A stretch of DNA of 50,453 bases from Pararhodobacter sp. (lineage in GTDB: Bacteria; Pseudomonadota; Alphaproteobacteria; Rhodobacterales; Rhodobacteraceae): contig JAFIEG010000026.1 in the NCBI GenBank assembly GCA_020832665.1, positions 1 through 50,453 of the forward strand. The letters run 5' to 3'. Below the pieces are notes generated by a model. That model was given only the letters and a program-made list of their open reading frames with translations. It was not told the DNA's origin and searched no databases. Made by a program: the position numbers and the translations under genes. Position 1 is the first letter of the stretch. Every line of letters starts with the position of its first letter. This document shows positions 32,206-40,237 of this stretch, in pieces.

Positions 32206-33396
32206 TCACATCCCCAGAAGCTGGCGCGCGAGGATCTCGCGCTGAATCTCGTTCGAGCCGCCGAAGATCGACAGCTTGCGGTTGTTGAAGGCACCATGCG
32301 CGGCGCGGGCGTATTCTTCCGGCGCCGGGTGGGGCAGGTTGGCCTCGATCAGTTCTGACGGGAAGGGCACGGCGGCCGGGCCCAGCGCGCGGCGCGCCAG
32401 ATCGTTGATCTCCTGCCTGATCTGCGTGCCCTTGATCTTCATCATCGAGGGCGCGCTGCCCGCCGCGCCGCGCGCCTCGGCCTCGATCAGCATGCGCAGA
32501 TTGGTCAGCCGCATTGCCTCGAGCGCGCATTCCACCTCGGCCATGCGTGCGGCGAAAAGCGCGTTCTCGGCCAGTGGGCGGCCGTCGCGCCGGCACTGAA
32601 GGGCCATGGCGCGCAGCTTGTCGAAGGCTTCTTGGCTGTAGCCGACCCCGGCGATATTGGTGCGCTCGTGCTCAAGCAGGAACTTGGCGATGGTCCAGCC
32701 CTGGTTTTCCGCGCCCACAAGGTTTTCCGCCGGCACGCGCACATCGGTGAAGAACACCTCGTTCACCTCATGCCCGCCCTCGATCAGCCGGATCGGGCGC
32801 ATCTCGATCCCCGGTGTATCGAGATCGACCAGCAGAAAGCTGATCCCCTCCTGCGGCTTGCCCTCGGCGCGGGTGCGCACCAGGCAGAAAATGCGGTTGG
32901 CGAAATGGCCCAGCGTTGTCCAAGTCTTCTGGCCGTTGACGATGTAATGATCACCCTCGCGAACCGCGCTCGTGCGCAGGCTGGCCAGGTCCGAGCCGGC
33001 GCCGGGCTCGGAATAGCCCTGGCACCACCAGTCCTGCCCGGAAAGGATGCGCGGCAGGTAGTGGCGTTTCTGTTCCTCGCTGCCGAACTCGATAAGCACC
33101 GGGCCCAGCATGTTAACCCCGAAGGGCACGATGCGCGGCGCATGCACGCGGCAGCACTCCTCCTCGAAGATCTGGCGCTCGACCGGGCTCCAGCCGGCGC
33201 CGCCATACTCCTTCGGCCAGCCGCCGGCGAGCCAGCCCTTGCCGGCCAGCAGCGCGTGCCAGGTCTCGAAATCGGCCTTGCTGAGCTCGGCACCAGCGGC
33301 CACCTTGCGCGACAACGCCTGCGGCAGCTTCGCTTCCAGCCAATCGCGTATTTCGGCACGAAAAGCCTCGTCGCGTGGCGAAAACCTCAGATCCAT
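32206..33396 (-). CDS. Acyl-CoA dehydrogenase, long paired subunit
   Basis: A 396-residue acyl-CoA dehydrogenase. The FAD and substrate motifs are WWCQGYSEPGAGSDLAS and YIVNGQKTWTTLG; the C-terminal IFGGSNEIQREILAR has Gly where the classic catalytic Glu sits. A Glu in LLEHERTNIAG is a candidate base, as in heteromeric steroid/bile-acid type enzymes. It is first in a two-gene unit with the short subunit. The acyl-CoA substrate is unknown; the neighbouring Rieske and GS-like genes are on the other strand. Confidence 0.92.
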   Translation of the reverse strand: MDLRFSPRDEAFRAEIRDWLEAKLPQALSRKVAAGAELSKADFETWHALLAGKGWLAGGWPKEYGGAGWSPVERQIFEEECCRVHAPRIVPFGVNMLGPVLIEFGSEEQKRHYLPRILSGQDWWCQGYSEPGAGSDLASLRTSAVREGDHYIVNGQKTWTTLGHFANRIFCLVRTRAEGKPQEGISFLLVDLDTPGIEMRPIRLIEGGHEVNEVFFTDVRVPAENLVGAENQGWTIAKFLLEHERTNIAGVGYSQEAFDKLRAMALQCRRDGRPLAENALFAARMAEVECALEAMRLTNLRMLIEAEARGAAGSAPSMMKIKGTQIRQEINDLARRALGPAAVPFPSELIEANLPHPAPEEYARAAHGAFNNRKLSIFGGSNEIQREILARQLLGM

Positions 33397-33563
33397 GCGC
33401 CCAATCCCCCTCCAGGCAAACCGGCGCCGACGCTAACCATCGCGCGCCGCCGGGTCCAACCCGACCTTGCGTCACACCACCGGCTTGCAGAAATTGCCAC
33501 GCAACAAACCCTCGCCCGTCCCGAGTGGCGGAACCGGCACCACGCGCGCATGCGCCGGCGCGC

Positions 33564-34709
33564 TCAGCGGTCGAAGAAATCTTCCTCGGCCTCGGTCACG
33601 TCGATGCCCAGCGCCTCGAGCCCGCTTTCGAGGTTTTCGCCCAGATGCGGCATGCCCATCAGGTAATCGGCGGTGGGGGTGGTGGCCTCGGAATAGGCGG
33701 TGGCGAGCGCGCTTTCGTAATCCTCGGCCTCGAAGGCACCGCGGCCGATCCAGGCTATGGCGGTCAGATGCGCCTGTTCATCTTCGTTCAGCGCATCGAT
33801 GAAAGCGTGCAACTCCTTCGCCCGGCCTGGCTCGCGCGACTGAAAGATGGTGTGAACCACTTTCTTGATGCTGATTTCGGGTGACATGCGCCGACTCCTT
33901 CCTGAAGCTCCAATGTCGCCCGAGCCGCGGCGCGGTGCAAGCGAAACCGGAAGTGCGGCTTCGGGCGCTGCCCGGCGCGGGGCGAACAGGCGGTAATAGG
34001 CCCAGCCGGGCAGGAATCGAGAGTAGCGAAACACGCGCGAGAACAGCGCCGGGAAGCTTTTCGCGAAGCGCCCGGTGCCCATGTGGTCGAACATCAGCGT
34101 TGCCGCTGCCTCGGGCTCCATGATGAAGGGCATTGTGAAGCTGTTTTTCTCGGTCAGCCGGGTGCGGATGAAGCCGGGATTGACCAGCTGCACCTCTACC
34201 CCCGAGCCGCGCAGATCGGCCTGCATCGATTCGGCCAGATGCATCAGCCCGGCTTTCGAGGCACCATAGCCGATGGCGCCGGGCAGGCCGCGAAACCCGG
34301 CCAGCGAGCCGGTGAGCACCACATGCCCCGCCCCGCGCGCCACCATTGCCGGCACCACCGCGCCCAGCACCCGCGCCGCGCCGGTGAAGTTGATGTCGCA
34401 CATCGCCTCGACCTGATCGCCATCCCATGCCTGCGCCGGCTGCGGCCAGTAGGCGCCGGCGAGATACACCACGCCATCGATTTCACCCGCTGCGACCGCC
34501 GCTTCGCGCACCGAGGCCATGTCGCGCACATCGACCGGGGCCACATGGGCGCGGCCCGGCAGGCTTTCGGCCAGTTCCCGAAGGCGTGGCTCGCTTCGTG
34601 CGCTGAGCACCAGCTCGACGCCGGCGCGGCTCATCCGCCCGGCCAGCGCCCTGCCCAGCCCTTCGCTGGCACCGACCAGCCAGTAGCGTTTGCCCTGCCA
34701 TTGCCGCAT
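33564..34709 (-). CDS. SDR oxidoreductase fused in frame to a DUF3775 domain
   Basis: One 381-residue open frame. Residues 1 to about 260 form a short-chain dehydrogenase: YWLVGASEGLGRAL for NAD(P) binding, VYLAGAYWP, the Ser in VVLTGSLAGF, and the YGASK Tyr/Lys pair. Residues 275-381 form a DUF3775 domain (FIDALNEDEQAHLTAIAWIG, DYLMGMPHLGENLE). No stop codon separates them. Yet the DUF3775 part begins with an ATG at 33887 preceded by AGGAAGGAGT, so it may also be made alone as a 107-residue protein. In relatives I expect two genes. The SDR is the last member of the sigma-E-linked operon, 123 bp after DUF3833. AAGGAAG precedes the ATG at 34709. Confidence 0.82.
   Translation of the reverse strand: MRQWQGKRYWLVGASEGLGRALAGRMSRAGVELVLSARSEPRLRELAESLPGRAHVAPVDVRDMASVREAAVAAGEIDGVVYLAGAYWPQPAQAWDGDQVEAMCDINFTGAARVLGAVVPAMVARGAGHVVLTGSLAGFRGLPGAIGYGASKAGLMHLAESMQADLRGSGVEVQLVNPGFIRTRLTEKNSFTMPFIMEPEAAATLMFDHMGTGRFAKSFPALFSRVFRYSRFLPGWAYYRLFAPRRAAPEAALPVSLAPRRGSGDIGASGRSRRMSPEISIKKVVHTIFQSREPGRAKELHAFIDALNEDEQAHLTAIAWIGRGAFEAEDYESALATAYSEATTPTADYLMGMPHLGENLESGLEALGIDVTEAEEDFFDR
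33885..33903 (-). promoter_or_regulatory. Internal ribosome binding site and start for DUF3775
   Basis: On the minus strand AGGAAGGAGT (33903-33894) is followed after six bases by ATG (33887-33885), opening the DUF3775 domain in the same frame as the upstream SDR. It is among the best ribosome binding sites in the window, although no stop codon precedes it. Confidence 0.6.
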
Positions 34710-34832
34710 CAGAAACTTCCTTTCTCGTGCTGCCGCATTATTGACCCGGCCGTGCTGGCGAATACTTGCTTGTCGGCTGATCCGTCGGGCACGGGCAGGA
34801 AACCCTTGCAGCCCAATAAGCGCCGCTCGCTC

Positions 34833-35393
34833 TCAAACCGGCATCTGGCGCATGGTCGCCACCAGTTCGGCCACCTTTATTCCGTATTTTCGAAACTGGC
34901 TGCGATTGATGACGGTGCCATTCTCGCAAAGATACATCCAGTCGGTGACATCAAGCACCCATCCGCCGGCGCTTTCGGGCAGGCGGATGCGGTATTTCAG
35001 TTGCAGGCTGGCGCCTTCCTGCCGCCCGGTGCCGGTGCCTATGATATCATCAGCCTCAGCGCGGATATGACCGTCATTGCCCAGCGTCAGCCGCCATTGC
35101 CGGTGCTGCCGGTTGCCGCCCGAATAGTGGAAATGCTCGTCGAGCAGCCCCTGCGGGCCGTCCCAGCGCCCCTCCATCTGAGCCACGAAGCGCGAACTCA
35201 CGCGCCCGGTGGGGCCGTAGATGACACCCTCGCAGCGGATCGGGCCATCAAGATGGCGGCGGATATCCAGGGCCGGTTCGGTGCCGGTGTAATCGGCGGG
35301 GCGCTGGGCGGAAAAGCCGGCCAGCCGTGAAAGCGCGAAAAGCGCCAGCGCCGCCAGCGCCAGGCCGAAGATGAAGGCGAATAGCTCAGACAT
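34833..35393 (-). CDS. DUF3833 family protein
   Basis: A 186-residue protein with one N-terminal membrane span (FAFIFGLALAALALFAL) and a beta-rich exported part with the DUF3833 pattern: CEGVIYGPTGRVSSRFVAQM, WRLTLGNDGHI, LQLKYRIRLP, WMYLCENGTVINRS. It overlaps the transporter stop by eight bases. In Rhodobacter sphaeroides a comparable gene sits in the RpoE-controlled operon next to rpoE-chrR (recalled). Its function is unknown; a lipocalin-like lipid-binding role would fit but is inference. Confidence 0.88.
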   Translation of the reverse strand: MSELFAFIFGLALAALALFALSRLAGFSAQRPADYTGTEPALDIRRHLDGPIRCEGVIYGPTGRVSSRFVAQMEGRWDGPQGLLDEHFHYSGGNRQHRQWRLTLGNDGHIRAEADDIIGTGTGRQEGASLQLKYRIRLPESAGGWVLDVTDWMYLCENGTVINRSQFRKYGIKVAELVATMRQMPV

Positions 35394-36654
35394 GGGGCGG
35401 GGCCTCGTTTTCAAGTCTGGTGGTGGCCAGCAGCGCGATGGCGGCCAGTTTCAGCGCGCAGGGCAAAAGCGCATAGCTCAACGCCAGCGCGGTCAGAGCG
35501 GCTGGCGGGCTGTCGGGGCCGGTGAAGCCCTGCGCTTCCAGGAAGGGCAGCACGGTCAGCGCCGCCAGCGCCAGCGTTGCCTTCGAGACAAAGGCCCAGA
35601 GCGCGAAACCGGCGGCGGCCTCGGGCAGCACGCTGGCCATGCGGCGCGCGAAGATGGCCGAGAGCAACGTCAGATCAGCCCCCAGCGCGGCACCGGTGAT
35701 GACGCAGATCACGGCGAAGGGCAGCAGATCGCCGGGACCGAGCAAGGCGGCAAAGCCGAAGGCGGCGACGGCCAGCGCCATGGCGAAAAGCAGCACCCGC
35801 CGCGCACCGAAGCGCCGCGCAGCCAGCGCCCAGAAAGGGGCCGCCGCCGCCGCCGATAGGAAGAAGAGCAGCAAGAGCGGCCCTTCCCAGCCCGGCGCGG
35901 CGAGGCGCGATTCGACATAGAACAGAAACAGCGTGGCGGTCACTGCCACCGGCGCGGCATTGACCAGCGCCACCATGAGCAGCCGCCTGGCGGTGGCATC
36001 GCCCAGCACGGCGGCGAAATCGGCCCATGCCGTGCCCGTGCTGCCCGCAGCCGGGGCCGCCCAGGCGCGGCGCATCGCCCATAGCGTGCCGAGGGCGAAC
36101 ATCGCGAACAGGATGGCGAATGCCTCGAAGGGCGGGTTTGGCCCCAGCGCCAGAAGCGTTGGCCCGGCGGCGGCGGCGCTCACGCCCACAAGCGCCCCGG
36201 TCTCGCGCCAGGCCGCAAGACGGACATGGCCGCCCGCGCCCATCGCCTCGGCCCGCGGCACGCCCTGGGCATAGAAACAGATGGTCAGAAAGCTGAAGGC
36301 ACTGAACAGCCCGGTCAGGGTGAGCGCGAACCAGGCCAACGGCGCGAAGGGCGGCTCCACCGCGAACAGACCCAGCATCGAGAGGGCCATCAGCGCACCG
36401 GCGCCGGCCACCATCGCCTGGCGGTGGCTGCTGGTGGCGCGGGCGAGCCAGCCCAGCGCCGGGTCCTGCACGAAATCGATGAGCCTGAGCGCGAACAGAA
36501 CCGCGCCCAGTGCCGCCAGCCCCACCCCGTATTCATCGACATAGAATTTCGGCGCGTGAATGTAGATCGGCAGCCCGGCCATGGCCAGCATGGCGGCGAA
36601 GGCCGCCCAGGCGCCGGGGTGGTTGGAAGAACCCAGACCCATGCGCAGGATCAT
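35386..36654 (-). CDS. MFS transporter, GPH/MFS_2 type
   Basis: A 422-residue transporter with about twelve hydrophobic spans. LRLIDFVQDPALGWLA matches the conserved Asp-containing helix of the sugar-cation (MelB-like) group, and GALLG/RRFGAR-type loops follow. Its ATG overlaps the DUF1365 stop (ATGA), so the genes are coupled. Given its operon, the cargo could be a lipid or a lysolipid instead of a sugar, but no residue shows this. Confidence 0.88.
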   Translation of the reverse strand: MILRMGLGSSNHPGAWAAFAAMLAMAGLPIYIHAPKFYVDEYGVGLAALGAVLFALRLIDFVQDPALGWLARATSSHRQAMVAGAGALMALSMLGLFAVEPPFAPLAWFALTLTGLFSAFSFLTICFYAQGVPRAEAMGAGGHVRLAAWRETGALVGVSAAAAGPTLLALGPNPPFEAFAILFAMFALGTLWAMRRAWAAPAAGSTGTAWADFAAVLGDATARRLLMVALVNAAPVAVTATLFLFYVESRLAAPGWEGPLLLLFFLSAAAAAPFWALAARRFGARRVLLFAMALAVAAFGFAALLGPGDLLPFAVICVITGAALGADLTLLSAIFARRMASVLPEAAAGFALWAFVSKATLALAALTVLPFLEAQGFTGPDSPPAALTALALSYALLPCALKLAAIALLATTRLENEAPPHV

Positions 36655-37421
36655 CGCGACACCTCATGCGCCGGCGGCGCCGGGCGCGGGCGAAATGGCG
36701 CGCCTTTCCACCACAGTTTCAGCGCCTGCCAGTGAATGAGCGCCAGCACCCGGCGCGAGCCGAAGGGCCGGCGCAGCATGGCGCCCAACAGCCCGGCGGT
36801 GCTGGCCGGGCGGCGCGCGCCGCTCAGCGTGGCGATGACTCCGCCTGCGCTTGCCGTGCCATCGCCATATTCGATGCGGATATTCACCCGCTCTTCGCTG
36901 ATGTCGAAGCGAAAGCGATAGCCCCCCGCGACCGGCTGGAAGGGCGAGACATGGAACACCTTGCGCGCGGTCAGCTCGTCTGTGGCGGTGATTGGGCGCT
37001 GGTCGTCATGGTGGCACAGATAGGAATGGCGATCGCCGAAGGTGTTGCTGACCTCGGCGATGACGCAGCGCAGCGTGCCGTCGCGGCCATGGCACAGCCA
37101 GAAGCTGACCGGGTTGAACACATGGCCCAGTATGCGCGGCTGCGCGAGCAGCAGCAATTCCCCGTCGGCAGCCGTCAGCCCTGCCTGCGCCAGCACCCGG
37201 CGCGCCCAGACCGCACCCTCGCCGGCACCGCGCGCGCCGCCATGATCGACATCATGCAGCGAGACAAGCCCCGCCCGGTTGCGTGAAAAGATCGCCGGCG
37301 CGCGCAGCGCTTGCGCCTCGGGGTTCAGCAGCAGGTAATCGACGCCATAGGCGAAGGAGTTGGCCACCACCCCCTTGCGCCCGTGAAAGCTGCGCCCCGC
37401 GATATGTTCCAACCCGCTCAC
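36651..37421 (-). CDS. DUF1365 family protein
   Basis: A 256-residue protein. DUF1365 marks are PRILGHVFNPVSFWLCH, the VIAEVSNTFGDRHSYL segment, and KVFHVSPFQPVAGGYRF. DUF1365 members occur beside FAD amine-oxidase-like proteins and cyclopropane/methylated fatty-acid enzymes. The start is a GTG at 37421 overlapping the upstream stop (GTGA) with GGAGG six bases before it. In R. sphaeroides this operon is tied to furan fatty acid formation, as I recall; I would place this protein in that lipid-modifying pathway. Confidence 0.88.
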   Translation of the reverse strand: MSGLEHIAGRSFHGRKGVVANSFAYGVDYLLLNPEAQALRAPAIFSRNRAGLVSLHDVDHGGARGAGEGAVWARRVLAQAGLTAADGELLLLAQPRILGHVFNPVSFWLCHGRDGTLRCVIAEVSNTFGDRHSYLCHHDDQRPITATDELTARKVFHVSPFQPVAGGYRFRFDISEERVNIRIEYGDGTASAGGVIATLSGARRPASTAGLLGAMLRRPFGSRRVLALIHWQALKLWWKGAPFRPRPAPPAHEVSR

Positions 37422-38713
37422 GCTGCCGCCTCCATGCGCGCCGTTTCGCCGGCCATCGCCTGCACCACATCGACAGCCGAGGCAAAACCGTCCTCGTGAA
37501 AGCCGTTGCGCATCCAGGCGCCGCAATACCAGGTGTCGCGGGTGCCGTTGAAGGCGCGGATCTTCTCCTGCGCGGCAAAGGCGCCCAGGTCATAGACCGG
37601 GTGGCGGAAGGTGTGGCTGTCATAGACCAGATCCTCGCGGATCGCCCGGGTGGGGTTGAGGGTGACGACATGCAGATCGTCATGCGGGATGTTTTGCAGC
37701 GAATTCATCCAGTAGCTCAGGCTGATCTTCTCACGGTCGGCGGGTGAGTGCTCGGTATAGCTCCAGCTTGCCCAGCACTTGCGCCGCTTCGGCATCATCA
37801 CGGGGTCAGCGTGCAGAACGGCGTGGTTGTCCTGATAACGCACCGCGCCCAGCGCCGCGACCTCGGCCGGCGAGGGATCGGCCAGAAGGCGCAGAGCGGT
37901 ATCGGAATGGGTGGCCATGATCACCGCGTCGAAGTGCTCCCACTCACCACCCTGCATGCGCAACTCTGCCCCCGGCCCGGGCCGGCGCAGCCCGGCCACT
38001 GGCGCGCCCTTGCGGATATCCACCCCCCGCGCGCGCAGATCATTCTCGAGCCGGCGCACATATTCCACCGAGCCGCCGGCAACGGTGCGCCACTGATGCT
38101 GCCCGCTGTAGCCCAAAAGCGCGTGATTGCGGAAGAAATCGACCATGGCGCGGGCCGGGAATTCCATGATCTGTTCCTTGGGGGTTGACCAGATCGCCCC
38201 CGAGAAGGGCTGGATGTAGCGCTCGCGAAACCAGCGCCCCAGCTTGAGCGCATCGCACAGCGCGCCGATGGTCATGCCCGGCTGGGCCACCGCCCCGGCG
38301 CGGGCGTTGAAATGCAATATATCGCGGATCATGCGCAGAAAGCGCGGATCGGCCATGTTGCGGCGGGTGGCAAACACCTGATCGAGCGAGTTGAGATTGT
38401 ACTCGCAGCGCCCGCCATCAAAAGAGGCGCCGAAGCTCATGTCCGATGGCATGGTGGGCACGTCCAGCGCCTCGAACATGGCGGTCAGGTTGGGATAATT
38501 GGCGTGGTTGAAGACGATGAAGCCGGTATCGACCGGCTGATCGCCACGCTTGCCGGCGATGACCGTGCGCGCATGCCCGCCCAGGCGCGGCGCCGCCTCG
38601 ATCAGCGTGACGCGCGCCTCTTGCGCAAGCAGCCATGATGCGGCCATGCCGGAAATGCCGGCGCCGATCACGGCAATGCGGCGCGGTTGCGCGGGGCGGG
38701 GCTCGAAGGGCAT
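37418..38713 (-). CDS. FAD-dependent amine-oxidase-like protein of lipid modification
   Basis: A 431-residue flavoprotein. The FAD-binding motif is IAVIGAGISGMAASWLLA with Glu38 (LIEAAPRLGGHA) for the ribose, and later motifs GFIVFNHANYPNL and YCGAWMRNGFHEDGF are shared with the NAD(P)-binding Rossmann/amine oxidase proteins found beside cfa-type genes. It is first in the operon, just behind a sigma-E-like promoter. Its Rhodobacter counterpart is, from memory, part of the singlet-oxygen regulon and needed for furan fatty acids. GGAGA is six bases before the ATG. Confidence 0.9.
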   Translation of the reverse strand: MPFEPRPAQPRRIAVIGAGISGMAASWLLAQEARVTLIEAAPRLGGHARTVIAGKRGDQPVDTGFIVFNHANYPNLTAMFEALDVPTMPSDMSFGASFDGGRCEYNLNSLDQVFATRRNMADPRFLRMIRDILHFNARAGAVAQPGMTIGALCDALKLGRWFRERYIQPFSGAIWSTPKEQIMEFPARAMVDFFRNHALLGYSGQHQWRTVAGGSVEYVRRLENDLRARGVDIRKGAPVAGLRRPGPGAELRMQGGEWEHFDAVIMATHSDTALRLLADPSPAEVAALGAVRYQDNHAVLHADPVMMPKRRKCWASWSYTEHSPADREKISLSYWMNSLQNIPHDDLHVVTLNPTRAIREDLVYDSHTFRHPVYDLGAFAAQEKIRAFNGTRDTWYCGAWMRNGFHEDGFASAVDVVQAMAGETARMEAAA

Positions 38714-38738
38714 GGGCGTTCTCCATTGTGCTTTGAGT

Positions 38739-38768
38739 GCTATACGCAGCCCGCCCGCGCCCGGATTA
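38739..38768 (-). promoter_or_regulatory. Sigma-E-like promoter of the amine-oxidase operon
   Basis: On the minus strand TAATCC (38768-38763), 18 bases, TATAGC (38744-38739). The -35 differs from the TGATCC element of group IV RpoE promoters by one base. The start point would be near 38732, leaving a leader of about 20 nt before the ATG at 38713. Confidence 0.6.
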
Positions 38769-38801
38769 CGCTTTGCGCCACCTCTTTTTTTCGTGTCGTG
38801 G

Positions 38802-38831
38802 TGATCCAGCCGCGCGCTGGCGGCGTAACCG
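38802..38831 (+). promoter_or_regulatory. Sigma-E-like promoter of rpoE-chrR
   Basis: TGATCC (38802-38807), 18 bases, TAACCG (38826-38831). TGATCC is the -35 I recall for the Rhodobacter RpoE regulon, and autoregulation is expected. The leader to the GTG at 38938 is about 100 nt. The same 18-nt spacing occurs in the divergent promoter. Confidence 0.65.
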
Positions 38832-38937
38832 GCACATGTTGCAGACGCTATGCGAAACGCCGATAACGGGCTTACGCCCCCCTTTGCGCCGGCACGAGCC
38901 GCGCCGGGGTGGAGCGGCTGGCCAGGAGGGTGGCATC

Positions 38938-39513
38938 GTGACGGCTGATGCGGGCGAGGGCGGCGAGGGTGGCACGGGCGCGCTCGAGGGCGAATGGGTG
39001 GGCGAGATGCTGCGCGTGGCCCGACATGGCGACGAGGCCGCCTTTGCCGCGCTGTTTGGCCATTTCGCGCCAAGAGTGAAGGCGTTTCTGATAAAGTCGG
39101 GCACCGAGCCGGCGCAGGCGGAGGAATGCATGCAGGATGTCATGGCCACGCTTTGGCAGAAGGCGTATCTGTTCGACCCGGCGCGCGCCGGGGTGGCCAC
39201 CTGGGTGTTCACCATCGCGCGCAACCGGCGCATCGACCTGCTGCGCCGCTCGCGCCGGCCCGAGCCTGAAGACCTGCCCTGGGGCCCCGAGCCGGAACCC
39301 GATCAGGTCGATGTGCTGGTGCTGCAACAGGAAAGCCGCAAGCTGGGAAAGGCGCTCAAGGAATTGCCCGAAAACCAGCGTGAACTGATTGAAAAGGCCT
39401 ATTACGGCGACATGTCGCATGGCGAGATCGCCAACCTCACCGGCCTGCCCCTGGGCACGATCAAATCCCGAATCCGTCTGGCGCTGGAAAAGCTGCGCCA
39501 GTCGATGAGTTGA
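38938..39513 (+). CDS. rpoE: ECF sigma factor RpoE (singlet-oxygen type)
   Basis: A 191-residue group IV sigma factor. Region 2 reads AAFAALFGHFAPRVKAFL with FTIARNRRIDLLRR; the linker RPEPEDLPWGPEPEPDQVDV is characteristic of the RpoE-ChrR class; region 4 is SHGEIANLTGLPLGTIKSRI. I start at the GTG at 38938, seven bases after AGGAGGG; the frame is open much further upstream over the promoter. It is followed by its zinc anti-sigma factor and preceded divergently by its likely target operon. Confidence 0.94.
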   Translation: MTADAGEGGEGGTGALEGEWVGEMLRVARHGDEAAFAALFGHFAPRVKAFLIKSGTEPAQAEECMQDVMATLWQKAYLFDPARAGVATWVFTIARNRRIDLLRRSRRPEPEDLPWGPEPEPDQVDVLVLQQESRKLGKALKELPENQRELIEKAYYGDMSHGEIANLTGLPLGTIKSRIRLALEKLRQSMS

Positions 39514-39524
39514 AGGTAACCGCG

Positions 39525-40187
39525 ATGATCCGTCATCATCTCTCAGACGCCCTTTTGATGGCCTACAGCGCCGGGCAACTGCCCGAGGCGTTCAGCCTGG
39601 TCGTGGCCACGCATGTATCGCTGTGCGACGAGTGCCGCGCGCGGATGGAAAGCTTCGATGCCGTGGGCGGTGCGCTGCTTGAGCAAGACGCCGGGCAGGC
39701 GGCGCCCGATGCCATTGCGGTGGATGACGCCAGCCTTGCCGCGACGATGGCACGCATCCGCGCCGCCGGGCCGGTCCGGCGGCAGGCGCCGCCGCGCCGG
39801 CGGCAGGGGCTGTTCCCCACGCCGCTGGTCGAGTATGTCGGCGGCGATGTCGATGCGGTGCGCTGGCGCGCGGTCGGCGGCGGCGTGCGCCAGGCAATCC
39901 TGCCCACCGCGCGCGATGCCTCGGCGCGGCTGCTTTTCATTCCCGCCGGCGCGGCGGTGCCCGATCACGGCCATCGCGGCACCGAGTTGACGCTAGTGCT
40001 GCAAGGTGCTTTTCGCGACGAATTCGACCGCTTCGGCCCCGGCGATGTCGAGATCGCCACCGAGGCCGACGAGCACATGCCGGTGGCCGAGGAAGGGCCT
40101 GACTGCATCTGCCTGGCCGCGACCGACGCTCCCTTGCGCTTCAGTTCCTTCCTGCCGCGGCTATTACAGCCCTTCCTGCGCATCTGA
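39525..40187 (+). CDS. chrR: Zinc-dependent anti-sigma factor ChrR
   Basis: A 220-residue ZAS-family anti-sigma factor. The N-terminal zinc motif is complete (His5 plus His30, Cys34, Cys37 in HVSLCDEC), and binds the sigma factor. The C-terminal cupin domain keeps the second metal site: His148, His150, Glu154 (DHGHRGTE) and His184. In Rhodobacter, singlet oxygen releases RpoE from this protein. The ATG at 39525 has AAGG upstream and lies 11 bp after the rpoE stop. Confidence 0.94.
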   Translation: MIRHHLSDALLMAYSAGQLPEAFSLVVATHVSLCDECRARMESFDAVGGALLEQDAGQAAPDAIAVDDASLAATMARIRAAGPVRRQAPPRRRQGLFPTPLVEYVGGDVDAVRWRAVGGGVRQAILPTARDASARLLFIPAGAAVPDHGHRGTELTLVLQGAFRDEFDRFGPGDVEIATEADEHMPVAEEGPDCICLAATDAPLRFSSFLPRLLQPFLRI

Positions 40188-40237
40188 CGGGCTCCTCTGC
40201 CCTTGTGCCGGCCGCCCCGCGCGGGCAGGATGCACCC

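Noticed and set aside
38737-38937. Upstream extension of the rpoE reading frame
   Set aside because: It covers the promoter elements, and the GTG at 38938 has a strong AGGAGGG and gives the expected protein length.
39563-39974. Minus-strand frames inside chrR
   Set aside because: They oppose a protein with both zinc sites of ChrR intact and show no domains of their own.
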